Positions 51,879 through 60,507 of a stretch of 64,000 bases of DNA are shown piece by piece. Source of the stretch: CAZMGV01 sp964565925 (lineage in GTDB: Bacteria; JAGRBM01; JAHCIT01); the NCBI GenBank assembly GCA_964565925.1, contig CAZMGV010000021.1, positions 6,763 through 70,762 of the forward strand. The letters are read 5' to 3'. The notes under the pieces are model-generated. The model saw only the letters and a program-made list of their open reading frames with translations, had not been told where the DNA came from and did no database searches. Position 1 is the first letter of the stretch. The number at the start of each line of letters is the position of its first letter. The translations under genes were made by a program, and so were the position numbers.

Positions 51879-53231
51879 TCAGAAGTTGTATCCCACTTCC
51901 TCGTGCTGGCTGAGGTCCAGGCCTAACTGCTCGGACTCCTCATCCACCCTCAGACCCACCAGGAGATCCACCACCTTGGCGAGAATAAAGGTCAGCACTG
52001 CCACCATAACGATCGTAAATCCGACCGCTATGGCCTGCTTGATGACGGGCTCGATACCGCCGCCGTACAACAGGCCGTCTTTACCGGCCGAATTGACAGC
52101 TTTGGTCGCGAACACCCCCGTCAGTAATGCACCAAGTGCGCCACCGACCCCATGGACACCCAAAACATCGAGAGAATCGTCGATTTTGAGCCTCGCACGG
52201 AACTGTACGGCGTTATAACAGGCTACGCCGCCGATCAGTCCCATTGCAATCGCCCCCATCGGGCTGACGAATCCGCAGGCAGGGGTGATGACAACCAGCC
52301 CAGCCACGGCACCCGAGATGAACCCCAGGTTCGTCGGCTTGCCGCGGTGGAACCATTCATAGAGGGTCCAGCCCATGGCGGCGGCGGCGGCCCCCAGATT
52401 GGTCGTGATAAAGGCGTTGACGGCCACGTCGGAGGCCGCCAGGGCGCTGCCCGCGTTAAAGCCGAACCAGCCGAACCAGAGCATCCCGGTGCCCAGCACC
52501 GAGAGCGGCAGGCTGTGGGGGAGTATCGCCTCGCCCCTGGCGAAATCCTTCCGCTTGCCGAGCATGAAAACCAGCACTCCGGCTGCCGTAGCGGCGCTGA
52601 CGTGAACGACCGTTCCGCCCGCGAAATCCAGTGCGCCGTCCTTGAACAGCCATCCCGACGGGCTCCAGACCATGTGGCAGAGCGGCGCATAGACCACGAG
52701 CGACCACAGGACGAGGATCAGCAGATAGGCCGAGAACTTGATCCGCTCGGCGATGGCGCCCGAGATCAGGGCCGGCGTAATAACAAAGAACATCCCCTGA
52801 TAAACCATGAACAGGCCGAAGGGGATCGTGTTCGCACTGGTCACTTCCGCCGGTCCGGGGACGGCGCCAACGCCCTGCAGACCCAGGAACGAGAGGTCGC
52901 CCACCCAGTCGTTACCGACGCCGAAAGCGAGGCTGAAACCGATCACCGCCCAGACAATCGAGAGGGCGCCCATGGCGATATAGCTTTGCATCAGGGTGCC
53001 CAGCACGTTCTTCTTGCGGACCATTCCACCGTAAAAGAAGGCCAGACCTGGCGTCATAAAGAGCACCAGTGCTGAAGAAATGAGCATCCAGGCGGTGTCG
53101 CCTTTATCCACAACCGGAGCCGGACCGTCGGCCCAGAGGCTCGTCGGGGCCAGCAAAAAGGCTGCGCAACCTGCTGAAATAAATGACAAAAGACTCCCCT
53201 GCCCGGAGAGCCCGCGCTTTTGAAATTCCAC
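51879..53231 (-). CDS. amt: Ammonium transporter
   Basis: An Amt/Rh channel with eleven transmembrane helices. After a cleavable-looking N-terminal signal ending near LWADG the first helix starts at DTAWMLISSALVLFMTPGLAFFYGG. The conserved pore and signature segment is GGTVVHVSAATAA with the pore His, and the second His is in GVHGVGGALGALLTG. The first frame opens at 53309, but that region holds the sigma-54 promoter, so translation must start downstream. The GTG at 53231 has GGAGG 8 nt upstream and gives about 450 residues. Operon with glnB. Confidence 0.93.
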   Translation of the reverse strand: MEFQKRGLSGQGSLLSFISAGCAAFLLAPTSLWADGPAPVVDKGDTAWMLISSALVLFMTPGLAFFYGGMVRKKNVLGTLMQSYIAMGALSIVWAVIGFSLAFGVGNDWVGDLSFLGLQGVGAVPGPAEVTSANTIPFGLFMVYQGMFFVITPALISGAIAERIKFSAYLLILVLWSLVVYAPLCHMVWSPSGWLFKDGALDFAGGTVVHVSAATAAGVLVFMLGKRKDFARGEAILPHSLPLSVLGTGMLWFGWFGFNAGSALAASDVAVNAFITTNLGAAAAAMGWTLYEWFHRGKPTNLGFISGAVAGLVVITPACGFVSPMGAIAMGLIGGVACYNAVQFRARLKIDDSLDVLGVHGVGGALGALLTGVFATKAVNSAGKDGLLYGGGIEPVIKQAIAVGFTIVMVAVLTFILAKVVDLLVGLRVDEESEQLGLDLSQHEEVGYNF

Positions 53232-53292
53232 TATTTCATCCTCCATCCGTTTTTGCAGACCGCTTGGGATCGACAGTCCGCTGGCATGACCC

Positions 53293-53308
53293 AGCAAGGT
53301 CAGTGCCA
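53293..53308 (-). promoter_or_regulatory. Sigma-54 promoter of amt-glnB
   Basis: On the minus strand the sequence TGGCAC-TGACC-TTGCT is an exact match to the -24/-12 consensus TGGCAC-N5-TTGCW. Transcription would start near 53283, about 50 nt before the GTG start. I find no obvious NtrC site upstream. Confidence 0.85.
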
Positions 53309-53373
53309 TCCACTAAGCTAAAAGCAAAATTTGGGTTTATGGAGTAAACGGCGGCAGAAGTCGGTGCGGCCGG

Positions 53374-54261
53374 TCAGTCGTTTCGCTTCTTGATGAGAAT
53401 GATCACGCCCGTCACCAGTGAAGCCAGAATCACCAGTACCACGACCACCGCGCCCATCACCCAGGTATTGTTCAGATCGTCCATCGAAACGGCCGGAAGC
53501 ACGGACTTGCCGCCCACCGTGTTGCGCCACGACACCAGGGTTTCCTGTGCAAGCGGACCGAACTCCTCCAGCGGACCCGTCCAGCGCAACCGCGCCGTCC
53601 CGTTGGGTCCCATGATGATCTGGACGTGCACCGGCAGCTTGGTGGACGGCGACACCGAATTGAACGCAACCACCATGTGGCCGCTCGGGATAATCACCGC
53701 CGATCTGGCCAGGACCATCCGGTCCGCGGTTTCACCGGGGTGCTCATCCAGATACGCACCGATCAGCTTGAAGGCGGCCAGCAGGCAGCCCAGCCGGCTC
53801 GACGCCTTCTCGTTCCCGTACTCGATCACTTCAAGATCGACGCTCTGGTTCGAGTAGTAGAGCTGGCCCTGGTTGCCGGTGCTGTGGCCCAGCAGCTTGA
53901 ACTCTTCCTTGTCGTTGAACGTCCCCTTGTCCGTGGAGAACGGTATCGGCAGCTCGAACGCAGATTTCACCGGCTCCAGCGTCACAATCTTGTTGCCCGG
54001 CATCGCCGCAATCCCCGGATTCTGCGCCAGCAGTTCCGCCTCAGTTGTCGGAAGTGCCCTGGCGCCCCGGACCGTGGCGCTCGACCGGTATTCGGAGGGG
54101 ACTTTCGAGAACTCGTCGGTCACATGGTACGTGCCGTCATGGTCGGTCCACTCGTAGACCTCTTTGGCGGATACCCGGCCCGACAGAACCCCGCCCGTAA
54201 ACGGCAGCGCAAATGAAACGATCAGTGCGACGACAAACGCAGAACGGCCAAATGACTTCAC
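53374..54261 (-). CDS. DUF4124-type envelope protein with C-terminal membrane anchor
   Basis: A 295-residue protein. The signal peptide is residues 1-32; the mature N-terminus EVYEWTDHDGTYHVTDEFSKVPSEYR is the DUF4124 motif, a small beta module common in secreted proteobacterial proteins. A 180-residue region without recognisable motif follows, and the C-terminus has a transmembrane helix (VMGAVVVVLVILASLVTGVIILI) and a KKRND tail. The GTG at 54261 is chosen since TGGAGGGG lies 7 nt upstream and gives a clean signal peptide. Function unknown; its location upstream of amt is probably incidental. Confidence 0.78.
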   Translation of the reverse strand: MKSFGRSAFVVALIVSFALPFTGGVLSGRVSAKEVYEWTDHDGTYHVTDEFSKVPSEYRSSATVRGARALPTTEAELLAQNPGIAAMPGNKIVTLEPVKSAFELPIPFSTDKGTFNDKEEFKLLGHSTGNQGQLYYSNQSVDLEVIEYGNEKASSRLGCLLAAFKLIGAYLDEHPGETADRMVLARSAVIIPSGHMVVAFNSVSPSTKLPVHVQIIMGPNGTARLRWTGPLEEFGPLAQETLVSWRNTVGGKSVLPAVSMDDLNNTWVMGAVVVVLVILASLVTGVIILIKKRND

Positions 54262-54519
54262 CGGGAACCCCTCCAGAAGAATGCACACTCTTACGGCCCG
54301 AAGGAAAAAAATCAAAAAAGACTCTGGTTACTGCCGGAAGCTGACCCGGAGCCGATCCGGTATGGCCGTCCGTCCGGTAACCTGAAAAACCGGCTCGGGG
54401 CACCCCTTTCACGCGGACTTGAAACCACCCCCGCCCCTCGCCACTATCCCTTGAGAACAGGCCCATTTGCGGCCACGTCCTGTTTCTGAAGATTACGCGG
54501 AGGCGTCCGGAACCAAGCC

Positions 54520-55407
54520 ATGGAAGTGATTGTCGCGAAAAGCGGTGGGTTTTGCTGGGGTGTGGAACGGGCTATCGAGATGGCCCAGAAGGTTGCCGAG
54601 ACCAATCCCGGCAAAAAGGTGGGCACCTACGGCCCGCTGGTCCACAACGACGAGGCCCTGAAACCGCTGCGCGATCTGGGTGTGACAGCCGTCAAGGCCG
54701 AGGCCGACCCCAAGGTCGAGACCTGGAATGTCGATGCCGTGGTGCTGCGCGCCCACGGGATCACGCCTCACGAACGCAACCGGATCAAGACCATTCGCAA
54801 CGACGGCAAGCAGGTGTTCGACGGTACCTGCCCGGACGTGGGCATCATCCACGCCACCGTCAAGCGCCATGTGAACAAGGGTTACAACGTGATCGTGATC
54901 GGCGACGCTGGCCACGCCGAAACCGACGGCATCATGGGCTACACGGCCCCCGGCAAGGGGATGATCGTCGAGAACCCCGCGCAGGTGGCGAACGTGAAGT
55001 TCCCCGAGGGCGAACCGATCTGCGCCGTATCGCAGTCGACCCAGGAAGCCGAAAACTTCTGGGCGATCGTCGATGCGCTCAAGGTCCGCTATCCGCAGGT
55101 CGAGCCTTTCAACACGATCTGCGAGGCGACGACGTCCCGCCAGACGGACCTCAAGGAACTCGCCGAATCGTGCGACGCCATCGTCGTGATCGGCTCGCAC
55201 CACTCGGCCAACACCTGCCGTCTGGCACAGATGGCGAAAGACCGCGGCAAGCCGACCTATCACATCGAGAACGAATCCGAGCTCAATCTCGACGAGATGC
55301 GGAAATACCGCAAGGTCGGCGTCACCGCCGGCGCGTCCACTCCGCCCGCCGCCATGTACCGCGTGGCGAAGGTGCTCGAACCGGTCCAGCCCACGGCCGC
55401 CGCGTAA
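54520..55407 (+). CDS. ispH: 4-hydroxy-3-methylbut-2-enyl diphosphate reductase
   Basis: A 295-residue iron-sulfur enzyme, the last step of the MEP isoprenoid pathway (HMBPP to IPP and DMAPP). The three cluster Cys are in SGGFCWGVERA, DGTCPDVG and SANTCRLAQ. Substrate-binding residues are seen in VHNDEAL, RAHGITP and GHAETDGIMGY (with the key Glu). Complete, no neighbouring MEP genes. Confidence 0.96.
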   Translation: MEVIVAKSGGFCWGVERAIEMAQKVAETNPGKKVGTYGPLVHNDEALKPLRDLGVTAVKAEADPKVETWNVDAVVLRAHGITPHERNRIKTIRNDGKQVFDGTCPDVGIIHATVKRHVNKGYNVIVIGDAGHAETDGIMGYTAPGKGMIVENPAQVANVKFPEGEPICAVSQSTQEAENFWAIVDALKVRYPQVEPFNTICEATTSRQTDLKELAESCDAIVVIGSHHSANTCRLAQMAKDRGKPTYHIENESELNLDEMRKYRKVGVTAGASTPPAAMYRVAKVLEPVQPTAAA

Positions 55408-55511
55408 CCGACGCCGAGCAAATCCGCATCGCGTAAAAACCGGCAAAACCGCCCGTTTGGCCCCCGCCGTTTGCTCCTGACAGGGCAGGCGGCGATACTA
55501 CCGGTCTACTC

Positions 55512-56894
55512 ATGGACCCGGCAGACAAACAGTTTAACGATTTTCTGGAACGCCAGTGGCTGATCCGCGGGCGCTTTATCGGTGTGGTCGGCCTGGGCTT
55601 CAACACGATCCTGTTTTCGTACGACTATTTCATCCACCCGGCGACCCTGTTCCAGAGTTCCATCGTGCGGACCGGCATGATGGCGATGATCGCCGCGATG
55701 CTCGGCCTCTCGTATATCCCGCGGTTCGAGAAGTGGAGCCGTCTGCTCACGATGTCGGGGATCGTGATGTTCGGAGTCGGCAGCGACCTCGTGTTCCACC
55801 TCCAGGGCGCGCAGGCGGCCCCCGACCGGGTGTTCGCCTACACGGCGACCGCCTTCGTGGCGTTCTACATCGTCCCCATGGGCAAGCCCGAAGGCCTGAC
55901 CTATCTCGCCGCGACGTACATTTCCTATGCGGTCAACGGCGCGATCTGGGGTTACCCGCCGGCGACCTTCGCCGGCCCGTATCTCATCCAGGCGGGCGTG
56001 ATGACCGCCGTCGGCATTATCGGCAACCAGGTACTCCGCACCGCCAAGCGCGAAGAGATGGCGGCCTCGACCGCGCTGGAACAGCGGTCCGAACAGCTCG
56101 CCGAGGCCAAGATCGAACTGGAAGCGACACTGGACGAACTGCGGCTGTCGCAGGCGGCGCTCTCCCGGGCCGAAGGACTCGCCGCCGTGAGCGAGTTCGT
56201 CAACGGCATCGCCCACGAGATCAACAACCCGCTCGCCAGCGCCCGCAGCCTGCTCGAAACCGTCGGCGACGATGTGCAGTTCGTCTACGACAAGGGACCG
56301 GCCGCCGTGCCCAAAGGCGAAATCGACAAGACCCTTGAGGGCATTCGCACCGAAATCGACCGTGCCCGGACACTGATCCGCGAAGTGCGGTCGCTCGCCG
56401 AAGAGGTGCAGAACTCGCCCGGAACGGTGGATCTCGCCACGCTGCTGCGCGAGGTCATCAACGAGGTCCGTACCGGACCCGCCGCCACGCTCGACCTCAA
56501 GCTCGATGTCGCCAGCATGGCCACACCGCTCGTCATCAAGGGCCACTATGCCCGGCTGCGGCGCGTGTTCCTGAACCTCGTGGACAACGCCATCAACGCC
56601 GAACTGAAGGCGGGCCATCCGGCCGTCATCACGATCGTCACGAAACCCGAACCGGGCGACCGGAGCGTGCGGGTTCTCGTCGAAGACCACGGGATCGGTA
56701 TCGCGCCGGAGATCCGCGAAAAGATCTTCCAGCCGTTTTTCACCACCCGCCGCACCGAACACCGCCCGGGGCTGGGCCTTTATATCGCCCACGAAATCGT
56801 CCGCTCGCTGGGCGGCCAGATCACGGTTGATTCCGAACCGGGGATCGGTTCACGGTTCACGGTCACGCTGCCGGTGGAACAGGCCGCGGCCTGA
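55512..56894 (+). CDS. Membrane-bound sensor histidine kinase
   Basis: A 460-residue kinase. Five or six hydrophobic helices fill residues 15-185 with no sizeable periplasmic sensor domain, then a coiled coil. The H-box is GIAHEINNPLASARSL (phosphorylatable His near residue 236). The ATPase domain has NLVDNAINAEL (N-box), VEDHGIGIAPE (G1) and RPGLGLYIAHEIVRSLGG (G2), all intact. No response regulator is adjacent, so it is an orphan kinase. The stimulus is unknown; a membrane-embedded sensor is inferred. Confidence 0.92.
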   Translation: MDPADKQFNDFLERQWLIRGRFIGVVGLGFNTILFSYDYFIHPATLFQSSIVRTGMMAMIAAMLGLSYIPRFEKWSRLLTMSGIVMFGVGSDLVFHLQGAQAAPDRVFAYTATAFVAFYIVPMGKPEGLTYLAATYISYAVNGAIWGYPPATFAGPYLIQAGVMTAVGIIGNQVLRTAKREEMAASTALEQRSEQLAEAKIELEATLDELRLSQAALSRAEGLAAVSEFVNGIAHEINNPLASARSLLETVGDDVQFVYDKGPAAVPKGEIDKTLEGIRTEIDRARTLIREVRSLAEEVQNSPGTVDLATLLREVINEVRTGPAATLDLKLDVASMATPLVIKGHYARLRRVFLNLVDNAINAELKAGHPAVITIVTKPEPGDRSVRVLVEDHGIGIAPEIREKIFQPFFTTRRTEHRPGLGLYIAHEIVRSLGGQITVDSEPGIGSRFTVTLPVEQAAA

Positions 56895-56935
56895 GCCGCG
56901 CCCCGATACCGCCCCGCCGGACGCGGACGTAAACC

Positions 56936-58081
56936 GTGAACCTCCTGCTGATTACAGACTCGCTGCTCCATGACTTCGGCCGGGCGGACTATGTCCGGGG
57001 CCTGGCCGGTGCGCTCGCGCGCTCCGGCCATACCGTCAGCGTGCATGCCGAGCTGGGCGACGCGCGGGATCTGCCCGGCGAGGTCAGGATCGTCGACGGT
57101 GCCAGCCTTTCCGAAGCTGCAGCCCGGGCCGACGCCGTTCACCTGCACCTGCCTGCCGGCGCCGGTACGCTGGCCGCTGTCGCCAATCACCGGGCGCTGA
57201 TCGTTCATCCGCACGACTATTCGTTCATGTGCCCGTCCGGATCGCTTTATCTCAAGGAGTCAGGGCGTCTCTGCCACCGCTCGACCGGTCCGCTCTGCTA
57301 CCTGTGGGCGCTCGAGGAAAACTGCGCGCCGAGAAACCCGTCGGCTTTCGGCCACGCTTACAGCCGGTCCAGATCGCCCGGCGCGCTCCTCAAGACGGAC
57401 TGCACATGGACCGTCAGCTCGGCAGCGGTTCAGAAACAGCTCGAATCCCTGAAGGTCCCGGCCGGCCGGATTCACCTGACCGGTTACGCCGTCACCGCGC
57501 CCCATTTCACGCCGGAAGCTACACCGGCCGTCCAGTCGCCCGCGTCACCAAAAGTGTTCTTTGCGGGCCCTCTCACCGAGCAGCAGGGGATATTCGACCT
57601 GCTCGACGTCGCCATCGTGAACGAGGTGGAGATTACGGTCGCAGGGGAAGGTCCGGACGCCGGAAAACTCCGCGAGGCCGTCCAGCACGCGGGCCTGAAC
57701 GGCCGGGTCGTAATCAGGGGGAACCTCACCCGCGCCGAACGGGCAAGGGAATACGCCGCCGCGTCGCTGGTGGTGCTACCGTCCCGGTGGGCGGAACCGG
57801 CCTCGTGGGCCGGAGCAGAGGCCGCCGCCTGCGGCAAAGCCGTCGTCGCCTACGACACCGGCTCGACCGGCGGCTGGGTGAAACACCAGGAGACCGCCCT
57901 GCTGGCCGAGCGGTGCTATGTCCATGAACTGTCCGGCGCCGCCAGGGTGCTGCTCTCCAGCCCGGAAAAGCTCCGGGACATGGGAGCGGCCGCCAGACGG
58001 CATTTTGAACAGAATCTCACGTGGGACGTTCACGTGAAGAACGTCATCGCCGCCTACGAAGCCGTCATTGCGGGCCGCTGA
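56936..58081 (+). CDS. Family 4 glycosyltransferase
   Basis: A 381-residue GT-B glycosyltransferase starting at GTG. The N-terminal Rossmann domain has the DYVRGLAGALARSGH loop, HPHDYSFMCPSG and two Cys-rich segments (GRLCHRSTGPLCYL, EENCAPRN), as in some GT4 members. The donor-binding C-terminal domain has VAGEGPDAGKLRE, and the ASLVVLPSRWAEPASWAGAEAAACGKAVVAYDTGSTGGWV segment with its EAAACGKAVVA motif. 41 bp after the kinase and 8 bp before gloA-like, so probably one transcript. Acceptor unknown. Confidence 0.88.
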   Translation: MNLLLITDSLLHDFGRADYVRGLAGALARSGHTVSVHAELGDARDLPGEVRIVDGASLSEAAARADAVHLHLPAGAGTLAAVANHRALIVHPHDYSFMCPSGSLYLKESGRLCHRSTGPLCYLWALEENCAPRNPSAFGHAYSRSRSPGALLKTDCTWTVSSAAVQKQLESLKVPAGRIHLTGYAVTAPHFTPEATPAVQSPASPKVFFAGPLTEQQGIFDLLDVAIVNEVEITVAGEGPDAGKLREAVQHAGLNGRVVIRGNLTRAERAREYAAASLVVLPSRWAEPASWAGAEAAACGKAVVAYDTGSTGGWVKHQETALLAERCYVHELSGAARVLLSSPEKLRDMGAAARRHFEQNLTWDVHVKNVIAAYEAVIAGR

Positions 58082-58089
58082 GGAGTCCT

Positions 58090-58488
58090 ATGCGTATTCT
58101 CCACACCATGCTGCGGGTCGGCGATCTCGACCGCTCGATCGACTTCTACACCCGGGTGCTCGGCATGACGCTGCTGCGGCGCAAGGACTATCCCGACGGA
58201 AAGTTCACGCTGGCGTTCCTGGGCTACGGGCCCGAAGACACCCACCCGGCCATCGAACTTACCTACAACTGGGGCGTCAGTTCCTACGAAATCGGCACCG
58301 CCTACGGTCACGTCGCCATCGGTGTCACCGACATCCACAAGGTCTGCGACGAAGTGAAGGCCAAGGGCGGCAAGGTCACCCGCGAGCCCGGCCCCATGAA
58401 ACACGGCTCGACCGTGATCGCCTTCATCACCGATCCGGACGGCTACAAGGTGGAACTGATCGAGGAGTCGAGCCGTTCCGCCGCCTGA
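58090..58488 (+). CDS. gloA: Lactoylglutathione lyase (glyoxalase I)
   Basis: A 132-residue vicinal-oxygen-chelate enzyme that converts the hemithioacetal of methylglyoxal and glutathione to S-lactoylglutathione. Metal ligands: His in MRILHTMLRV, Glu in AIELTYNW, His in YGHVAIGV and Glu in KVELIE: the complete set. The segment YTRVLGMTLLRRKDYPDGKFTLAFLGYG is typical. The ATG at 58090 follows AGGAG, which overlaps the stop of the glycosyltransferase gene. Confidence 0.95.
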   Translation: MRILHTMLRVGDLDRSIDFYTRVLGMTLLRRKDYPDGKFTLAFLGYGPEDTHPAIELTYNWGVSSYEIGTAYGHVAIGVTDIHKVCDEVKAKGGKVTREPGPMKHGSTVIAFITDPDGYKVELIEESSRSAA

Positions 58489-58500
58489 AGGGGCAAGCGT

Positions 58501-59502
58501 TCAGTGCGCACCGGACGAGTGGCCCGGGAACACGCGCTTCTTCGGGTCGATATAGACCGACGCGTTATTGATGGCCACGGCGGCCTCGCCGAAGCCGACG
58601 GCGATCAGCTTGGGTTTGCCTTCGTACTGGGCGATGTCGCCGGCGGCGTAGACGCCGGGCACGGACGTCTCCATCCGGATATTCACCTTCACACCGTCGT
58701 TGACGAGATCCATCCCCCATTCCTTGATTGGGCCCGCGTTGGCGATGAAGCCCAGGCAGGCGAGTACCATGTCGCACTCGAATACTTCGTCCTGCTTGGT
58801 CTTGGTGTTGGTGATGACGGCGCGCTCCAGCTTGCCGTCGCCCTCCAGGCTCTTGATCACATAGGGCGTAAAAATCTTGACCGCCTGCCGCATCTTGTGG
58901 ACCGAATCCTCGTGCGCCCGGAACTCGTCGCGCCGGTGAAGAATGGCCACGTCGCGGGCGATGCGGTGCAGGTGGAGCGCCCAGTCCACGGCCGAATCGC
59001 CGCCGCCCGACACCAGCACGCGCTTGTCCTGGTAGATGTGCGGATCGGTCATCGTGTAGAAGAGACCCTTCCACTCGAACCGGTTGATCGACTCTTCGGC
59101 GTACTTGCGGGGGGTGAACAGCCCGATCCCGCCGGCGATCAGCAGCACGCGGGTCAGATGCACTTCCTTGTCGGTCGTGATCTGGAGAACGCCGTCTTCA
59201 CGGCGCTTGAGACCCAGCGCCTTCTGGCCCAGCGCCAGCGTCGGTTCGTATTCGTTCATCTGCGCGGCCAGCGCCTTCACGAGGTCCTTGCCCCGGATAC
59301 GCGGAAACCCGGCCACGTCATAGATGTCTTTTTCCGGATAGAGGGCCGTAATCTGCCCGCCCAGTTCGCTGAGCGAGTCGATGATCTTCATCTTGAGCCG
59401 GCGAAAACCGGCATAGTAGGCGCCATACATGCCCACCGGACCGCCGCCCAGGATGGTCACGTCGTAGATATTGCTGTCGTCGGCTTCAGGCGCCTGGCTC
59501 AT
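58501..59502 (-). CDS. Ferredoxin--NADP reductase, thioredoxin-reductase-like type
   Basis: A 333-residue flavoprotein like YumC. The FAD motif is LGGGPVGMYGAYYAG, with GGQITALYPEKDIYDVAGFP typical of this subfamily, the NADP motif is VSGGGDSAVDWALHL, and the second FAD motif is YAAGDIAQYEGKPKLIAVGFGEAA. There is no CxxC pair, which separates it from TrxB at 2274. It passes electrons between NADPH and ferredoxin. The ATG at 59502 (MSQAPEADD) is preferred to a longer upstream frame. A desaturase or diiron oxygenase could use this electron route, but no link is shown. Confidence 0.92.
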   Translation of the reverse strand: MSQAPEADDSNIYDVTILGGGPVGMYGAYYAGFRRLKMKIIDSLSELGGQITALYPEKDIYDVAGFPRIRGKDLVKALAAQMNEYEPTLALGQKALGLKRREDGVLQITTDKEVHLTRVLLIAGGIGLFTPRKYAEESINRFEWKGLFYTMTDPHIYQDKRVLVSGGGDSAVDWALHLHRIARDVAILHRRDEFRAHEDSVHKMRQAVKIFTPYVIKSLEGDGKLERAVITNTKTKQDEVFECDMVLACLGFIANAGPIKEWGMDLVNDGVKVNIRMETSVPGVYAAGDIAQYEGKPKLIAVGFGEAAVAINNASVYIDPKKRVFPGHSSGAH

Positions 59503-59700
59503 TAATGTCAATGTCCCGTCCGGTTCCGCTTCCCGCCACAAAGTCCGTGGTGGAGCCCCACGGGTTTACTTGCGACGGGAAAGGCGGGTCAAGAACGGTT
59601 TTCCCGGATTGCCCTTCCGCCCCGGGTCCGTCCGCTGCCGGCCCTTAACAGGCCGCCCCGGGTCCTCTTGAAGCCGGCTCGTTTGAAATGGAATGTTCTT

Positions 59701-59729
59701 TTGCGGTGGCTGTGCCGAAGGGCTACGAT
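59701..59729 (+). promoter_or_regulatory. Candidate promoter of the thioredoxin-fold gene
   Basis: TTGCGG (59701-59706), 17-nt spacer, TACGAT (59724-59729), ending 10 nt before the ATG at 59740. This would give an almost leaderless message, consistent with the absence of a ribosome site. Confidence 0.35.
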
Positions 59730-59739
59730 CCCCGCCGGA

Positions 59740-60324
59740 ATGAACAAACCGAAATCAACGGGCCGATGTGCCCGGACAGCCGGAGTTCTGCTGCTTGCGG
59801 CCGCGCTCCTGGCGGGCAGTCCGGTGACGGCATCCGCCTTTCCCAAAATCACCTTCGAAGCCTTCCGGCAGCAGTTCAGCAAAGCCAAAGGACGCTGGCA
59901 GGTGTACGTGATCTGGGGCTCCTGGTGCCGGAGCTGCACGGACGATTTCCGCGACATCGACGAGATGTTCAAGGTTCGCTGGAAAGACCAGCCCGTCGAC
60001 ATTATCACTGTCTCCCTGGACGGGGAGTCCACGGAAACGCAGGCCGAGTCGCTCTACGACAAGATGGGTGTGAAGTGGAAGACCTTCTCCGTCGCCGAGG
60101 GCGCCGAGAACGAGAAGATCATGCATTTTCTCGACCCGCGCTGGCAGGGCGACATCCCCTACTACGTCGTGTTCAGCGACAAGGGCGAGCGCACGCTGGT
60201 CCGCTCGGGCAGGCTGTCCGGCAAGACCCTCGACTATCACCTCACCCGGCTGACGGGCCGCAAGGGTAAGGCAATCAAGGAAGAAGAGACCCGGAAGCTC
60301 AGAAACGCGAATCCGCCGAAATAG
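59740..60324 (+). CDS. Exported thioredoxin-fold (TlpA-like) protein
   Basis: A 194-residue protein with a basic N-terminus, a hydrophobic signal and cleavage near ASA-FP (about residue 33). The redox motif is WCRSC in IWGSWCRSCTDDF, with a cis-Pro in DIPYYVVF. This is the TlpA/ResA pattern of membrane-side thiol reductants for cytochrome c maturation or general periplasmic disulfide handling, though no ccm genes are near. The ATG at 59740 is chosen for the signal peptide; no ribosome site is visible. Confidence 0.82.
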   Translation: MNKPKSTGRCARTAGVLLLAAALLAGSPVTASAFPKITFEAFRQQFSKAKGRWQVYVIWGSWCRSCTDDFRDIDEMFKVRWKDQPVDIITVSLDGESTETQAESLYDKMGVKWKTFSVAEGAENEKIMHFLDPRWQGDIPYYVVFSDKGERTLVRSGRLSGKTLDYHLTRLTGRKGKAIKEEETRKLRNANPPK

Positions 60325-60417
60325 CGCCGTCTTTCCCCGCCCGGCACCTTCGGCTAGGGTGATTTTCGCCTGCCGGTTTTCAACCGGTCGCACCACACAT
60401 GATCAAGTCCCACCTGT

Positions 60418-60507
60418 GGAGGGTTGGCCGAGTGGTTTAAGGCATCGGTCTTGAAAACCGACGTGGGCGCAAGTCCACCGTGAGTTCGAATCTCACACCC
60501 TCCGCCA
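60418..60507 (+). tRNA. tRNA-Ser (anticodon TGA)
   Basis: A 90-nt class II tRNA: acceptor GGAGGGT with ACCCTCC, D-arm GCCGAGTGGTTTAAGGC, anticodon loop CTTGAAA (TGA), a long variable arm (GTGGGCGCAAGTCCAC), T-arm TGAGTTCGAATCTCA and an encoded CCA. The last 15 nt overlap the end of the oppositely oriented recombinase gene. Confidence 0.97.
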
